From assembly GCA_910578995.1 (NCBI GenBank), contig CAJTSY010000038.1, positions 1-30,214 on the forward strand: a stretch of DNA of 30,214 nt. Direction: 5' to 3'. Numbering within the stretch: position 1 is the stretch's first letter; each line of letters starts with the position of its first letter. The DNA is from an uncultured Acetatifactor sp. Its GTDB lineage: Bacteria; Bacillota; Clostridia; Lachnospirales; Lachnospiraceae. Shown here in pieces: positions 8,821 to 17,269 of the stretch. The position numbers were made by a program, and so were the translations under genes. The notes under the pieces were generated by a model. That model had not been told where the DNA came from. It saw nothing but the letters and a program-made list of their open reading frames with translations, and made no database searches.

Positions 8821-9525
8821 CTACCACTCGATATCCGCCACATCCACGATATTCTTATTCAGAACCATACTGGCGATGGTTCCGCTCTTAACTGTGATAA
8901 TCCTGTCCGCCATGGCAGTCAGCGCCTGGTTATGGGTTATGACGATTACGGTCTTCCCCATGTCCCGGCAGCTGCTCTGGAGCAGCTTCAGCACCGCTTT
9001 CCCCGTATTGTAATCCAGCGCCCCCGTAGGCTCGTCGCACAGCAGGATTTTGGGATTTTTGGCCAGGGCCCTGGCGATGGCCACCCGCTGCTGTTCGCCC
9101 CCGGAAAGCTGAGCAGGGAAATTGCCCGCCCTGTCCCTTAGGCCCACTTCCTCCAGGACTGTGGCCGCATCCAGGGGGTTTTTACAGATCTGCGCCGCCA
9201 GCTCCACATTCTCCAGGGCCGTGAGGTTCTGCACCAGATTGTAAAACTGGAACACAAAACCCACATCGTAACGCCTGTAGGTGGTCAGCTGCTTTTTCTG
9301 GAAGGATGAGACTTCCTCCCCGTCCAGGAAAACCTTTCCGTTGGTGAGCGTATCCATCCCGCCCAGGATATTCAGTATTGTAGTCTTTCCGGCGCCGGAA
9401 GCCCCCACTATAACGCAGAATTCCCCTTTTTCAATCTGGAAATTCACCTCATGAAGGGCCTGGATCTCCACTTCGCCCGTCCTGTATATTTTACTCACAT
9501 TTTCAAAACTTACATATGCGCTCAT
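8821..9525 (-). CDS. ABC transporter ATPase, MacB/LolD type
   Basis: Cytoplasmic ATP-hydrolysing subunit, 234 residues, normal size for LolD/MacB-like ATPases. Motifs in order: Walker A GASGAGKT (residues 41-48), Q-loop Gln93 (VFQFYN), signature LSGGEQ (140-145), Walker B ILLCDE ending in the catalytic Glu165, D-loop GALD and switch His198 (VITHN). The phrase CDEPTGALD and the LSGGEQQRVAIARA stretch are hallmarks of this export subfamily. It is the first gene of the run with the coiled-coil permease (67 bp downstream) and the PHP gene. A good promoter lies about 110 bp upstream. The ribosome site (GGGA, 9 bases from ATG) is weak. Confidence 0.95.
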   Translation of the reverse strand: MSAYVSFENVSKIYRTGEVEIQALHEVNFQIEKGEFCVIVGASGAGKTTILNILGGMDTLTNGKVFLDGEEVSSFQKKQLTTYRRYDVGFVFQFYNLVQNLTALENVELAAQICKNPLDAATVLEEVGLRDRAGNFPAQLSGGEQQRVAIARALAKNPKILLCDEPTGALDYNTGKAVLKLLQSSCRDMGKTVIVITHNQALTAMADRIITVKSGTIASMVLNKNIVDVADIEW

Positions 9526-9644
9526 GCATAATCATCCCGATTCTGTCCGGACCCCGTTCCCCCGCGGTACATTCCTGCCGCAAATACACTGCCTTCCGTG
9601 GAGAACATGCGCCCGTCGGTGGTTTTCCCACACAGACATGGAAC

Positions 9645-9674
9645 ATTATAACATAGAAGTTAGATTCGTCTCAA
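9645..9674 (-). promoter_or_regulatory. Sigma-A-type promoter of the ATPase-permease-PHP operon
   Basis: Minus strand: -35 TTGAGA at 9669-9674, an 18-bp spacer and -10 TATAAT at 9645-9650, with TG extension just before the -10. Five of six and six of six bases match consensus. The leader to the ATPase ATG is about 110 bases, with no obvious structured element. Confidence 0.7.
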
Positions 9675-9744
9675 TAGTATTTGCTTCCTGATTTGTTAAA
9701 TTTTCGTGACTTTCACAACTTTTATCGCAATTTCCTCTTCCACC

Positions 9745-9773
9745 TTTTCATCCCCCCGGCTTTTTGGTATAAT
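9745..9773 (+). promoter_or_regulatory. Promoter of the dual GT-C glycosyltransferase gene
   Basis: Plus strand: -35-like TTTTCA at 9745-9750, a 17-bp spacer and perfect -10 TATAAT at 9768-9773 with the TGn extension (TGG). It lies 36 bp before the ATG at 9809, which has AGGAGG at 9797-9802, 6 bases upstream. With the minus-strand promoter at 9645-9674 it accounts for the 283-bp divergent intergenic region; nothing else was recognised there. Confidence 0.65.
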
Positions 9774-9808
9774 GAAGAGGCAAATTTAAACTATCCAGGA
9801 GGCTGTAT

Positions 9809-12800
9809 ATGATTTTCATTCATCTTTTTGCCCTTGCGGGTTTCCTCCTTTTCATGATCTGCCACAGAGGAGCGGGCACTTCCGGAAAAATGCCGAAATA
9901 CGCTGTTTTCATTCTGTTTGTAACGGCATTTGCCCTGCGTCTTTTGGCTGCCGCCCTTTCCAGGGGTTTTGACAACGACACCGCCTGCTTTGCAGCATGG
10001 GCCGACAGGATTTTCCAGGTGCACCCTTCCGGTTTCTACTCCCCGGACCAGTTCACGGATTATCCGCCGGGCTATATGTATGTGCTGTGGCTGATCGGGG
10101 GGATACGGCATCTGGCCGGTATAGAATACTATTCCATCCCCCATCTGGTGCTGCTGCGGCTTCCCTCCATTTTCTGCGACATGTGCTGCGGACTGCTGCT
10201 GTACAGGAAGGCTTCCAGAAGACGCTGTGCCAGTGCCGGCTTCTTCCTGTCCGCTGCCTACCTGTTTAACCCTGCCGTCATCCTGAATTCATCCGTGTGG
10301 GGCCAGGTGGACTCCATCCTGGCGCTGCTTGCGGCCCTCATGTGCCTTTACCTTGTCCGGGGCAGGATGTACGCGGCCTATATCGTTTTCGGGCTGGGCA
10401 TCCTGGTCAAGCCCCACATGCTGCTGTTTGCCCCGGTTCTCCTGGCGGGCTTTCTGGACCGGGTGCTTCCGGAAACGCGCAGCAGCCGCACCCCGGGTAA
10501 AAGCGCCGTCCCGTGCATACAGGAGGCTGTCCACAACTGTCTGCAGGCCCTCACCGTGGCCATGGGAATGGTCATTCTCTGCCTGCCCTTCGGCCTGGGG
10601 AATGTGTGGGAGCAGTATTTCAGCACGGTGGCATCCTATCCCTACGCCGCCGTCAACGCCTGCAATCTCTGGGGACTCCTGGGCATGAACTGGGTCAGCC
10701 AGGATACTGCCGTTCTGGGTATTCCCTGCCGGATGATCGGCGGGGCAGCCATTGTGCTCACTGTGGCAGCAGTCCTCGCTTTAAGCCTGCGCAGCCGCAG
10801 GAACCGGGAAAAGTACCCCTTTCTGGGCGCGGTGATGATTTTCTGCATCTTCCTGTTTTCCGTGCGGATGCATGAGCGTTATCTCTATCCCGGCCTCCTC
10901 CTCCTGCTGCTGGCCTACATTTTCAGGCCTTCCCGTCCCATTTACCTGTGCTACGCCCTCTTTTCCCTGCTGCACTTTTACAATACGGCGGATGTGCTGT
11001 TCTTCTATGACCCTTCCGCCTACGACAGAAAGGCGCCGCTTACCCTTGCAGTGTCCGCGGGAATGCTGCTGTGCGGGGGACTTCTGTTTCATACGGCTTA
11101 CCGACTCTGTTGGATTGGAAAAACGTCTTCCGGACAAATCCACGGCCAAAAGACTGTGTGGGGAAATGCCCTGGACAAACCGGACGCCCTTCCGGAAAAC
11201 TCAAAACCGGATACCGCCTTCCGCAAGGGCCGCGTCCCCCGGCCCTCCCGCCCTGCGGCGCCCCTGAAAAAGGCCGACCTGCTGGCCATGTCTGCCGTAA
11301 CCCTGCTCTACGCCTGCTTTGCCCTCTACGGCCTGGGTGACCGGCAGGTGCCCGCGACTTCCTATGACATGGTCCAGGGCCAGTCCCTGGAGTTTGATTT
11401 CGGCGGCACGGCCCCTGTGTCCCTGTCCTACTACATTGCCCCATGGCATGGCAGGACTTTCACACTGGAAGGCAAGGAGGATGCTTCCGACGACTGGACT
11501 CTTTTTGGCGAAATCAAGCTGGACAATGTCTTTACCTGGCAGACCCTCAGTGTGGATACAGGCATGACCCATCTGAAACTGACCCTGGAGGACACCCAGG
11601 CATCCCTTCTGGAATTCGTTTTCCTGGATCGGGAGGGAAATCCCCTGCTTCCCCGGTTTGCCTCCTTTTACGAGGGGCTCTTTGACGAAGGCGCCCTCTA
11701 TCCGGGAGAGGGCACCTGCCGCAACAGCATGTATTTTGATGAGATTTACCACGGACGCACGGCCTACGAGTTTCTCCACGGGCTCATCTCCTACGAAAAC
11801 ACCCATCCCCCCCTGGGCAAAATCTTCATCGCCCTGGGAGTGGCCGTTTTCGGCATGAATCCCTTCGGATGGCGGATCGCGGGCACGCTATTTGGCATCG
11901 CCATGGTGCCTTTGATGTACCTGTTCGCCAGGCGGCTGTCCGGCAGCACGGCCCTGTCCTCCCTGGCCTGCGTACTGTTTGCCTTTGATTTTATGCACTT
12001 TACCCAGACCAGGATCGCCACCATAGACGTGTACATTACCTTCTTTGTCCTGCTCATGTACTATTTCATGTACCGGTACAGCCGCCTGAGCTTCTATGAC
12101 ACGGAATTGAAAAAGACCCTGCTTCCCCTGGGAGCCTGCGGGACTGCAATGGGCCTGGGCATCGCCTGTAAATGGACGGGCGTATATGCAGGCTGCGGGC
12201 TGGCTGTCATCTTTTTCGCCGTACTGTACAGAAGATATCAGGAATACGTTTATGCCGGGGAAGATCCTTACGGTGAGACCGCGGGCATCAGCCACCGGCA
12301 GATTCTGGAACGGTTTGTTCCCTGCACCAGGCGCACCGTTTTATTCTGCCTTGTGTTCTTTGTACTGGTTCCCCTGGCGGTGTACCTGCTTTCCTACCTG
12401 CCCTTCCGGGACTATTCCGGCCGGGGGCTCATAGGCCGGGCACTGTACAACCAGTACACCATGTACAGTTACCACAGCGGCCTGGAGTCCACCCATGCAT
12501 TCTCGTCGCCCTGGTATGAATGGCCTCTTATGAAACGGCCGGTCTGGTACTATTCACGCATCATCCGTTCGGGTCTGGAAGACACTGGCCTCCGGGAAGG
12601 AATCAGCGCCTTCGGCAATCCGGCGGTATGGTGGATGGGGATACCCGCCTTCCTTGGCATGGTCTGGCTGTGGATCAAAAAAAACGACGGGAAAGCCTCC
12701 TTCCTGGTCACCGGTTATATGGCGCAGTACCTCCCCTGGTTTTTCGTCACAAGGATCACCTTCATCTACCACTACTTTCCCTGTGTCCCCTTTATGGTTC

Positions 12801-12997
12801 TGATGATTGTGCACTGCCTTGGACAGTACAGAAAAAAAGCCCCCCGGGCCTTTACCGCCATACTTATCCTGTATGGCGCCGTGGCCGTGGGACTGTTTCT
12901 CCTCTTTTATCCGGTGCTGTCCGGAAGACCGGTGGAAGCGGCCTTCGTGGACAAATATTTAAGGTGGTTTGAAACCTGGGTGCTGACTGCACGGTGA
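9809..12997 (+). CDS. Large membrane glycosyltransferase with two GT-C modules (C-terminal PMT/GT39-like)
   Basis: A 1062-residue multi-pass membrane protein. The C-terminal part (about residues 630-1060) resembles protein O-mannosyltransferases (GT39). It has the acidic DEIYH motif at 644-648, THPPLGK from residue 665, and a chain of hydrophobic helices. The N-terminal part (about 1-430) also looks GT-C-like: an early helix, then DND at 55-57 in the first external loop (the usual acidic catalytic position), and KPH before another helix. A charged linker (about 440-500) and a soluble beta-rich stretch (about 515-625, ending in FLDREGNPLL) join the halves. GT-C enzymes use polyprenyl-phosphate sugars outside the membrane. 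The role could be modification of wall polymers or secreted proteins. The start is firm, with AGGAGG 6 bases upstream. It is transcribed alone. Confidence 0.85.
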   Translation: MIFIHLFALAGFLLFMICHRGAGTSGKMPKYAVFILFVTAFALRLLAAALSRGFDNDTACFAAWADRIFQVHPSGFYSPDQFTDYPPGYMYVLWLIGGIRHLAGIEYYSIPHLVLLRLPSIFCDMCCGLLLYRKASRRRCASAGFFLSAAYLFNPAVILNSSVWGQVDSILALLAALMCLYLVRGRMYAAYIVFGLGILVKPHMLLFAPVLLAGFLDRVLPETRSSRTPGKSAVPCIQEAVHNCLQALTVAMGMVILCLPFGLGNVWEQYFSTVASYPYAAVNACNLWGLLGMNWVSQDTAVLGIPCRMIGGAAIVLTVAAVLALSLRSRRNREKYPFLGAVMIFCIFLFSVRMHERYLYPGLLLLLLAYIFRPSRPIYLCYALFSLLHFYNTADVLFFYDPSAYDRKAPLTLAVSAGMLLCGGLLFHTAYRLCWIGKTSSGQIHGQKTVWGNALDKPDALPENSKPDTAFRKGRVPRPSRPAAPLKKADLLAMSAVTLLYACFALYGLGDRQVPATSYDMVQGQSLEFDFGGTAPVSLSYYIAPWHGRTFTLEGKEDASDDWTLFGEIKLDNVFTWQTLSVDTGMTHLKLTLEDTQASLLEFVFLDREGNPLLPRFASFYEGLFDEGALYPGEGTCRNSMYFDEIYHGRTAYEFLHGLISYENTHPPLGKIFIALGVAVFGMNPFGWRIAGTLFGIAMVPLMYLFARRLSGSTALSSLACVLFAFDFMHFTQTRIATIDVYITFFVLLMYYFMYRYSRLSFYDTELKKTLLPLGACGTAMGLGIACKWTGVYAGCGLAVIFFAVLYRRYQEYVYAGEDPYGETAGISHRQILERFVPCTRRTVLFCLVFFVLVPLAVYLLSYLPFRDYSGRGLIGRALYNQYTMYSYHSGLESTHAFSSPWYEWPLMKRPVWYYSRIIRSGLEDTGLREGISAFGNPAVWWMGIPAFLGMVWLWIKKNDGKASFLVTGYMAQYLPWFFVTRITFIYHYFPCVPFMVLMIVHCLGQYRKKAPRAFTAILILYGAVAVGLFLLFYPVLSGRPVEAAFVDKYLRWFETWVLTAR

Positions 12998-13011
12998 CCC
13001 CACCCCCAGGA

Positions 13012-13051
13012 GTTTTCCGCAGAAAAGCTTCCACACTTCCCTGCGGAAAAC
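13012..13051. repeat. 11-bp perfect inverted repeat between convergent genes (possible terminator)
   Basis: GTTTTCCGCAG at 13012-13022 and CTGCGGAAAAC at 13041-13051 are perfect inverted copies with an 18-base loop. The repeat begins 15 bp after the stop of the glycosyltransferase gene and ends 44 bp from the end of the convergent dehydrogenase gene. The position fits a shared terminator, but neither strand has a T-run after the stem. Confidence 0.45.
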
Positions 13052-13094
13052 CCTTCTCCGGAGAGTCATCCACAGTTCGCCCGGGGATAGGCTG

Positions 13095-14063
13095 TCACAG
13101 TTCCCCCTTTCCCCGATACGCGTCCTCATACATGGAAAACATTGTCTCCATGGTATTTTCAGCGTCAAAGATGCTGAAATATTCCCCCTCGTCATAATAT
13201 CTCTGAATCAGCCTCTCATGTCCCCTGCCCCAGTAATCCTTCCCGGCTGCCGCAGGAGCATCCTCCGCCGCCAGACAGCCGTTTACCCACAATTTCTGGT
13301 CCATGTACCTGGCCACCCCTTTTTCAAAGGAGATCTCCAGGAAAGGCGCCGGGTTCTCACTGTACCCGTTGGTGGCGAAAAAGACGCCCCTGACCCCGCT
13401 TTCCAGTTCCAGGTGGGCCGCCAGGGTGTCCTCCACCTCGATAACCCCCTCCAGGGTATGGTTGCACATGTCCGTCCTCACCTTCCGGATATCCCCCAGC
13501 AGATAACCGATAAGGTCCAGGGTGTGGATGGCCTGGTTGATCAGGAGTCCGCCTCCCTCCGTGGCCCACCTGCCCCGCCATTCCCCGCTCCCGTAATAAG
13601 CCCGGTCCCTGCTCCAGGTCAGAACCGCCCTGAAGGCCCTGGCCGACCCCAGGCTTCCTTCCTGAATCAGCTCCCACATTTTCTGGATACAGGGGTTTAA
13701 ACGGTTCTGGAGCACCACACAGACCCGGTCCGCATCCTCCAGTGCCTTCAGGGCAGTCCATTCCTGCCGGGTTCTGGTGACGGGCTTTTCCGCCACCACA
13801 TCCTTCCCGGCTGCCAGGGCCTTTTGTATCATCTCATAGTGGAGCCAGTGGGGCGTACAGATATGGACGCTGTCCACTGCCCTGTCCGCCAGCACAGCGT
13901 CAAAATCCGCATATTCCGCCGCGCCGTACTTTTCCCTGCACAGCCTGCGCCTCTCCGGGTCGATATCGCAGACTCCGTACAGCCGCGCCTGTTTCGTCTG
14001 TTCCAGGGCCATTCCATGTATGGGTCCTATGGCCCCGTATCCTACTATGCACACATTTTTCAT
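13095..14063 (-). CDS. Gfo/Idh/MocA-family NAD(P)-dependent sugar dehydrogenase
   Basis: A 322-residue cytoplasmic oxidoreductase. The N-terminal Rossmann fold carries the dinucleotide loop GYGAIG (residues 8-13), and an acidic residue ends the second strand (CDID). The family motif EKP is at 92-94. The C-terminal domain has GGGLLINQAIHTLDL (about 170-184), giving the usual His180 and Asp183 of the active site. The family oxidises or epimerises sugars, inositols and glycosides. Its ATG lies 2 bp after the stop of the upstream TIM-barrel gene, so the two are translationally coupled and probably act in sequence. It is the last gene of a four-gene run. It resembles the dehydrogenase at 14876 (same GGGxLINQ form), so the two may be ancient duplicates. 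Confidence 0.92.
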   Translation of the reverse strand: MKNVCIVGYGAIGPIHGMALEQTKQARLYGVCDIDPERRRLCREKYGAAEYADFDAVLADRAVDSVHICTPHWLHYEMIQKALAAGKDVVAEKPVTRTRQEWTALKALEDADRVCVVLQNRLNPCIQKMWELIQEGSLGSARAFRAVLTWSRDRAYYGSGEWRGRWATEGGGLLINQAIHTLDLIGYLLGDIRKVRTDMCNHTLEGVIEVEDTLAAHLELESGVRGVFFATNGYSENPAPFLEISFEKGVARYMDQKLWVNGCLAAEDAPAAAGKDYWGRGHERLIQRYYDEGEYFSIFDAENTMETMFSMYEDAYRGKGEL

Positions 14064-14065
14064 TT

Positions 14066-14830
14066 TCAGCAGAATCCCTTTCCGGCCAGGTAGTCATAGC
14101 TCATCTTCATGGATACAAAGGGATCTCGCCTGCACACATCCTGCTCCACCAGAGCCCATTTTGCCCCCGCTTCCTCACATGCCGCTATGATGCCGTCCCA
14201 GTCGAGGCTTCCCTCTCCCACCTCGGCCATTTCCGTGGTATTGTCCGCGTTTGCCTTCAGATCCTTGAAGTGGATGGCCATGGCCCTGCTTCCCAGGTTC
14301 CGGATGAAAGAAGCGGGATTCATCCCACCTGCCTGGAGCCAGTAGGTATCCACGATAAAACGGAAATTCTCCGGATCCGTCTCCTCTATCAGGCGGTCCA
14401 TGATGAACCTGCCGTCGATTCTGGCAAACTCCAGGGCATGGTTGTGATATCCGAAATACAGCCCCTCCGCCCCAAGCTTCCCTGCCATTTCATCCGCCTC
14501 CCGGATAAAGCGGCCCAGCGACTCCCCGCTCTCTCTGGCCCATCCGGGCATGCAGCCCACCCCGCAGAGCCGGCATCCCAGGGTACGGTTGTAGTCCATG
14601 ATCTCCCCCAGGTCCTTCTGGAAATCGTCAAAGCTTCTGTGGGTGGTGACCACTTCCAGGCCGTAATGGTCCAAAACCTTCTTCATCTCTGCCGCTGCCA
14701 GAGGTGTCCCGGAGATCTGGACGGTCTTGTAGCCTATCTCGCTGACCTTCCTGCAGGTCTCCTCAAAGTCCCCTATGGTTTTCGTATAATCCCTCACTGT
14801 GTAATACTGTGCGCCTATCCTTCTGTCCAT
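14066..14830 (-). CDS. Sugar phosphate isomerase/epimerase (xylose-isomerase-like TIM barrel)
   Basis: A 254-residue TIM-barrel protein of the AP-endonuclease-2 / IolE / ketose-3-epimerase superfamily. The likely metal ligands are Glu134 (YHNHALEF), Asp161 (VDTYW), His187 (IHFKD) and Glu229 (VEQD). Ribosome site AAAGGA is 10 bases before the ATG. It sits 45 bp after the upstream dehydrogenase and 2 bp before the next one. It is closely similar to the isomerase at 24366, whose first three ligands fall at the same residue numbers (134, 161, 187), so the two are paralogues. Members isomerise or epimerise keto sugars, dehydrate inosose, or take part in cleavage of oxidised glycosides. The neighbours favour action on a dehydrogenase product; the reaction is not determined. 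Confidence 0.9.
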   Translation of the reverse strand: MDRRIGAQYYTVRDYTKTIGDFEETCRKVSEIGYKTVQISGTPLAAAEMKKVLDHYGLEVVTTHRSFDDFQKDLGEIMDYNRTLGCRLCGVGCMPGWARESGESLGRFIREADEMAGKLGAEGLYFGYHNHALEFARIDGRFIMDRLIEETDPENFRFIVDTYWLQAGGMNPASFIRNLGSRAMAIHFKDLKANADNTTEMAEVGEGSLDWDGIIAACEEAGAKWALVEQDVCRRDPFVSMKMSYDYLAGKGFC

Positions 14831-14875
14831 GGCTGTTCAATCCTTTCTTTCCCGATTTTTTCCTTCTGTGCTGCC

Positions 14876-16036
14876 TCAATATGTATTGCTGGTATCCGAA
14901 ATCACCTGGGATTCCTTCTTCACCACGGTGGATGTCCGGATCTTCTCCTGGAGGAGCTCGTAAAATCTGTCGTCCGGGAAATGCTTAACATCCACGGTCT
15001 CCCCGGTCCACGCGCTCAGGTGGATGGCGTTGGAGATGGTCAGCCCCAGGATGCCCTCCTCCCCCTTCGCAAGAAGCTCTGTTCCCCTTAAAACCGCAGA
15101 GGCAAAGTTATTGAGGATTCCCACATGCTGCGGGCCGCCGGAAAAGTCCGCAGGAATATTGCACTCCCAGCACTCCGGTTTCCCGAAGGCTTCCGTGTTG
15201 ATCCTGTTGAATTCCCTCTCCGACACAATGTTGCGGTGGAAAAGGATCCTGTTGTTCTCTATGACCACCTTCCCCATATCGCAGGCAATCTCCAGTCGGT
15301 TGGTTCCCGGCGCTTCCCCTGTGGAAGTAATATATTCCCCCGTAGTGCCGTTGTCATACTCAAAATAAGCCATCACGTCATCTTCTACTTCAATATCGTA
15401 GTACTTTCCGAAACTTGCCCTGGCATAGATTCTGTCCGGCATGCCGAAAAGCCACTGCCACAGATCCAGCTGATGGGGGTTCTGGTTGATCAGGGCGCCG
15501 CCTCCCTCCGTCTGCCAGGTGGAACGCCAGGTACTGCTGTCATGATAGGCCCGGGGCCGGTACCAGTCCGTAATGATCCAGGTGATTCTCTTGATATGCC
15601 CCAGTTCTCCCCTCCGAATCATCTCCCGCAGTTTCTGGTACACCGGGTTGGTTCTCTGGTTGTACATGATGCCGAAGAGCCTGCCCGAGGAGGCGGCTGC
15701 CGCATTCATCTCCTTTACCTGCCGGGTATACACGCCCGCAGGCTTCTCCGTAATCACATGAAGCCCGTGCCGGAAGGCCTCCATGGCCAGGGCCGGATGG
15801 TCATAATGAGGGGTGGCGATAATGACTATGTCGCATAGTCCGCTCTCAAACAGTTCCCCCGCGGAGGCAAAAACCGGGATTTCCGGATACTGCTTTCTGG
15901 CAGCCTCCTGTCTGACAGGGGAGATGTCGCAGATGGCCCCTATCTCCATCTCCGGCACTTTGCCGCCTGTCACATTTCCCACATGTCCCGTACCCATGTT
16001 TCCGAAACCGATAACGCCTAACTTTAACTTCTCCAT
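14876..16036 (-). CDS. Gfo/Idh/MocA-family dehydrogenase
   Basis: A 386-residue oxidoreductase with a Rossmann N-terminus (GFGNMG at residues 10-15), EKP at 97-99 and the C-domain motif GGGALINQNPHQLDL, placing catalytic His188 and Asp191. Several Trp and Tyr residues around 153-175 (WIITDWYRPRAYHDSSTWRSTW) would line the sugar pocket. AAGGAG lies 9 bases before the ATG. It is 45 bp upstream of the TIM-barrel gene and 117 bp downstream of another. The long C-terminal tail past residue 340 (KHFPDDRFYELLQEKI onward) is typical of glycoside- or sugar-oxidising members. Substrate unknown; myo-inositol, glucose, or a glycoside at C3 are the usual options in the family. Confidence 0.92.
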   Translation of the reverse strand: MEKLKLGVIGFGNMGTGHVGNVTGGKVPEMEIGAICDISPVRQEAARKQYPEIPVFASAGELFESGLCDIVIIATPHYDHPALAMEAFRHGLHVITEKPAGVYTRQVKEMNAAAASSGRLFGIMYNQRTNPVYQKLREMIRRGELGHIKRITWIITDWYRPRAYHDSSTWRSTWQTEGGGALINQNPHQLDLWQWLFGMPDRIYARASFGKYYDIEVEDDVMAYFEYDNGTTGEYITSTGEAPGTNRLEIACDMGKVVIENNRILFHRNIVSEREFNRINTEAFGKPECWECNIPADFSGGPQHVGILNNFASAVLRGTELLAKGEEGILGLTISNAIHLSAWTGETVDVKHFPDDRFYELLQEKIRTSTVVKKESQVISDTSNTY

Positions 16037-16129
16037 AGCGGTGATCTCCTTCTTTCTGCATCTTGGTGTCTTTATTGTTTTTCTTATTCCTGTTCTGTTT
16101 CTTCTCTTTATCTTTACTACCTTTTAAGA

Positions 16130-16153
16130 AAAGTGAATATATTATATACTTGA
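16130..16153 (-). promoter_or_regulatory. Possible internal promoter before the 14876 dehydrogenase
   Basis: In the 117-bp AT-rich gap on the minus strand there are two TATAAT hexamers, the upstream one overlapping the stop of the preceding gene and the other around 16137-16142. No convincing -35 box is paired with either. The rest of the gap is a purine-rich leader with no hairpin. Confidence 0.25.
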
Positions 16154-17020
16154 TTATAAAATATTTGCCTGCGGGATCCGGTCCAGGATCTCCTCCAGTG
16201 CGCGGTACGCAAGGGTAAAGGTTCCCTCTCCGCCCTCCGGAAGCTGCAGCATCTTATCGTCCAGTTCCAGATCCGCAAGCCCCGCAAAACTTCCCAGATG
16301 GGGTTCCAGGCTTAAAAATCCCTCATACCCGCTTTCCAGGAGGGAGCCAAGCACATATTCCAGATTCCCGTCCCCGGCTCCCGCAGGAACCACGCGGCCG
16401 TCCCTGAAAAGCGCATCCTTGATATGTACATAAGCAATATGGTCCCTCAGCCTGTTATACGCCTCTTTCGTATCCTGCCCGCACTGCACGAAGTTAGCCG
16501 GGTCGAACACCGCCTTGAAATGCGTGCCCCCCAGTTCCTCCATCAGGTCCGCGCAGCGGTCTATGGTGTCCCCGTAAACATCCTTCTCATTCTCGTGAAG
16601 CAGTATCACGTCATGCTCCGACGCATAGCGGATCATCCTGCCAAGGCGTGCCAGGACTTCCGCCCGCTGCGGTCCGGTCCACTCCCCGCCCTGATGATAA
16701 AAGCTGAACATACGGATGTATCCGGCCTCCAGTTTCCCCGCAGTCTCCACCACCCTCTTAAATTGTTCAAAGTGGGCTTCAAAGTCGTCCTCCAGCCTCA
16801 CCTTGCCGATGGGGGATCCGATGGAAGAAGCTTTTATTCCATAGGCGTCCATTTTTTTCTTCAGCTCCCCTGTCTCCGCATCCGAGAGGGAAGCGATGTT
16901 CTTCCCGTCGATTCCCCTGGGCTCAAAAAACCCGATTCCCAGTTTGTTCAGAACCCTGAACTGCATCTCCACATTATCCGTGATCTCGTCTGAAAAACCG
17001 CTTATTTTCCCATATTTCAT
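16154..17020 (-). CDS. Sugar phosphate isomerase/epimerase (TIM barrel)
   Basis: A 288-residue TIM-barrel protein of the same superfamily as the one at 14066 but a more distant subgroup. Likely metal ligands are Glu143 (LLHENE), Asp173 (FDPANF), His199 (YVHIKD) and Glu239 (LSLEPH). This pattern is common in D-tagatose/psicose-3-epimerase-like and related proteins. I moved the start from an upstream ATG at 17131 to 17020 because AGGAGG lies 7 bases before it, and because the protein then begins with the usual short strand (KISGFSDEI). It is the first gene of the four-gene run 17020 to 13095 and is divergent from the broken AraC gene. Confidence 0.9.
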   Translation of the reverse strand: MKYGKISGFSDEITDNVEMQFRVLNKLGIGFFEPRGIDGKNIASLSDAETGELKKKMDAYGIKASSIGSPIGKVRLEDDFEAHFEQFKRVVETAGKLEAGYIRMFSFYHQGGEWTGPQRAEVLARLGRMIRYASEHDVILLHENEKDVYGDTIDRCADLMEELGGTHFKAVFDPANFVQCGQDTKEAYNRLRDHIAYVHIKDALFRDGRVVPAGAGDGNLEYVLGSLLESGYEGFLSLEPHLGSFAGLADLELDDKMLQLPEGGEGTFTLAYRALEEILDRIPQANIL

Positions 17021-17078
17021 TCTGCGTCCTCCTTCCGGCTCTGCCATCCGTTCTCCTGCAGCCCTGTTTTCCTTCTCT

Positions 17079-17115
17079 CTTCCGGGCCTGCTGTCCCTCC
17101 GCTTCCGGGCCTGCT
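17079..17115. repeat. 14-bp direct repeat in the leader of the isomerase/dehydrogenase operon
   Basis: CTTCCGGGCCTGCT occurs perfectly at 17079-17092 and again at 17102-17115, with a start-to-start distance of 23 bp, about 60-95 bp upstream of the ATG at 17020. Paired direct repeats about two helical turns apart are the usual form of AraC-type operators, and an AraC gene (now broken) lies next door. It could also be a chance duplication. Confidence 0.4.
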
Positions 17116-17191
17116 TCCCTTTCCATCCCATCTGTCTCCTACATCATAATACATCCTTTTTACAATTAACATACTATTTATTGCGAAAAAC

Positions 17192-17269
17192 ATTGCAATT
17201 CTTGTTCCATTAGTATAGACTGGAAAAGGGTCTGGCACAGACCGAAAAGAAAAAAGAGAGGTATCCTCC
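17192..17269 (+). promoter_or_regulatory. Possible promoter and ribosome site of the broken AraC gene
   Basis: Plus strand: TTGCAA, 17 bp, then TAGACT, in the region about 17193-17221, is a moderate promoter match. GAGAGG lies 8 bases before the ATG at 17270. The divergent gap (17021-17269) must also hold a promoter for the minus-strand operon, but I found no convincing one. Confidence 0.35.

Noticed and set aside
13055..13064. TCTCCGGAGA palindrome between convergent genes
   Set aside because: A 10-bp palindrome without a loop or context; expected by chance in GC-rich DNA.
17182..17201. ATTGC / GCAAT dyad in the divergent gap before the broken AraC gene
   Set aside because: Only 5-bp arms; too short to support an operator.
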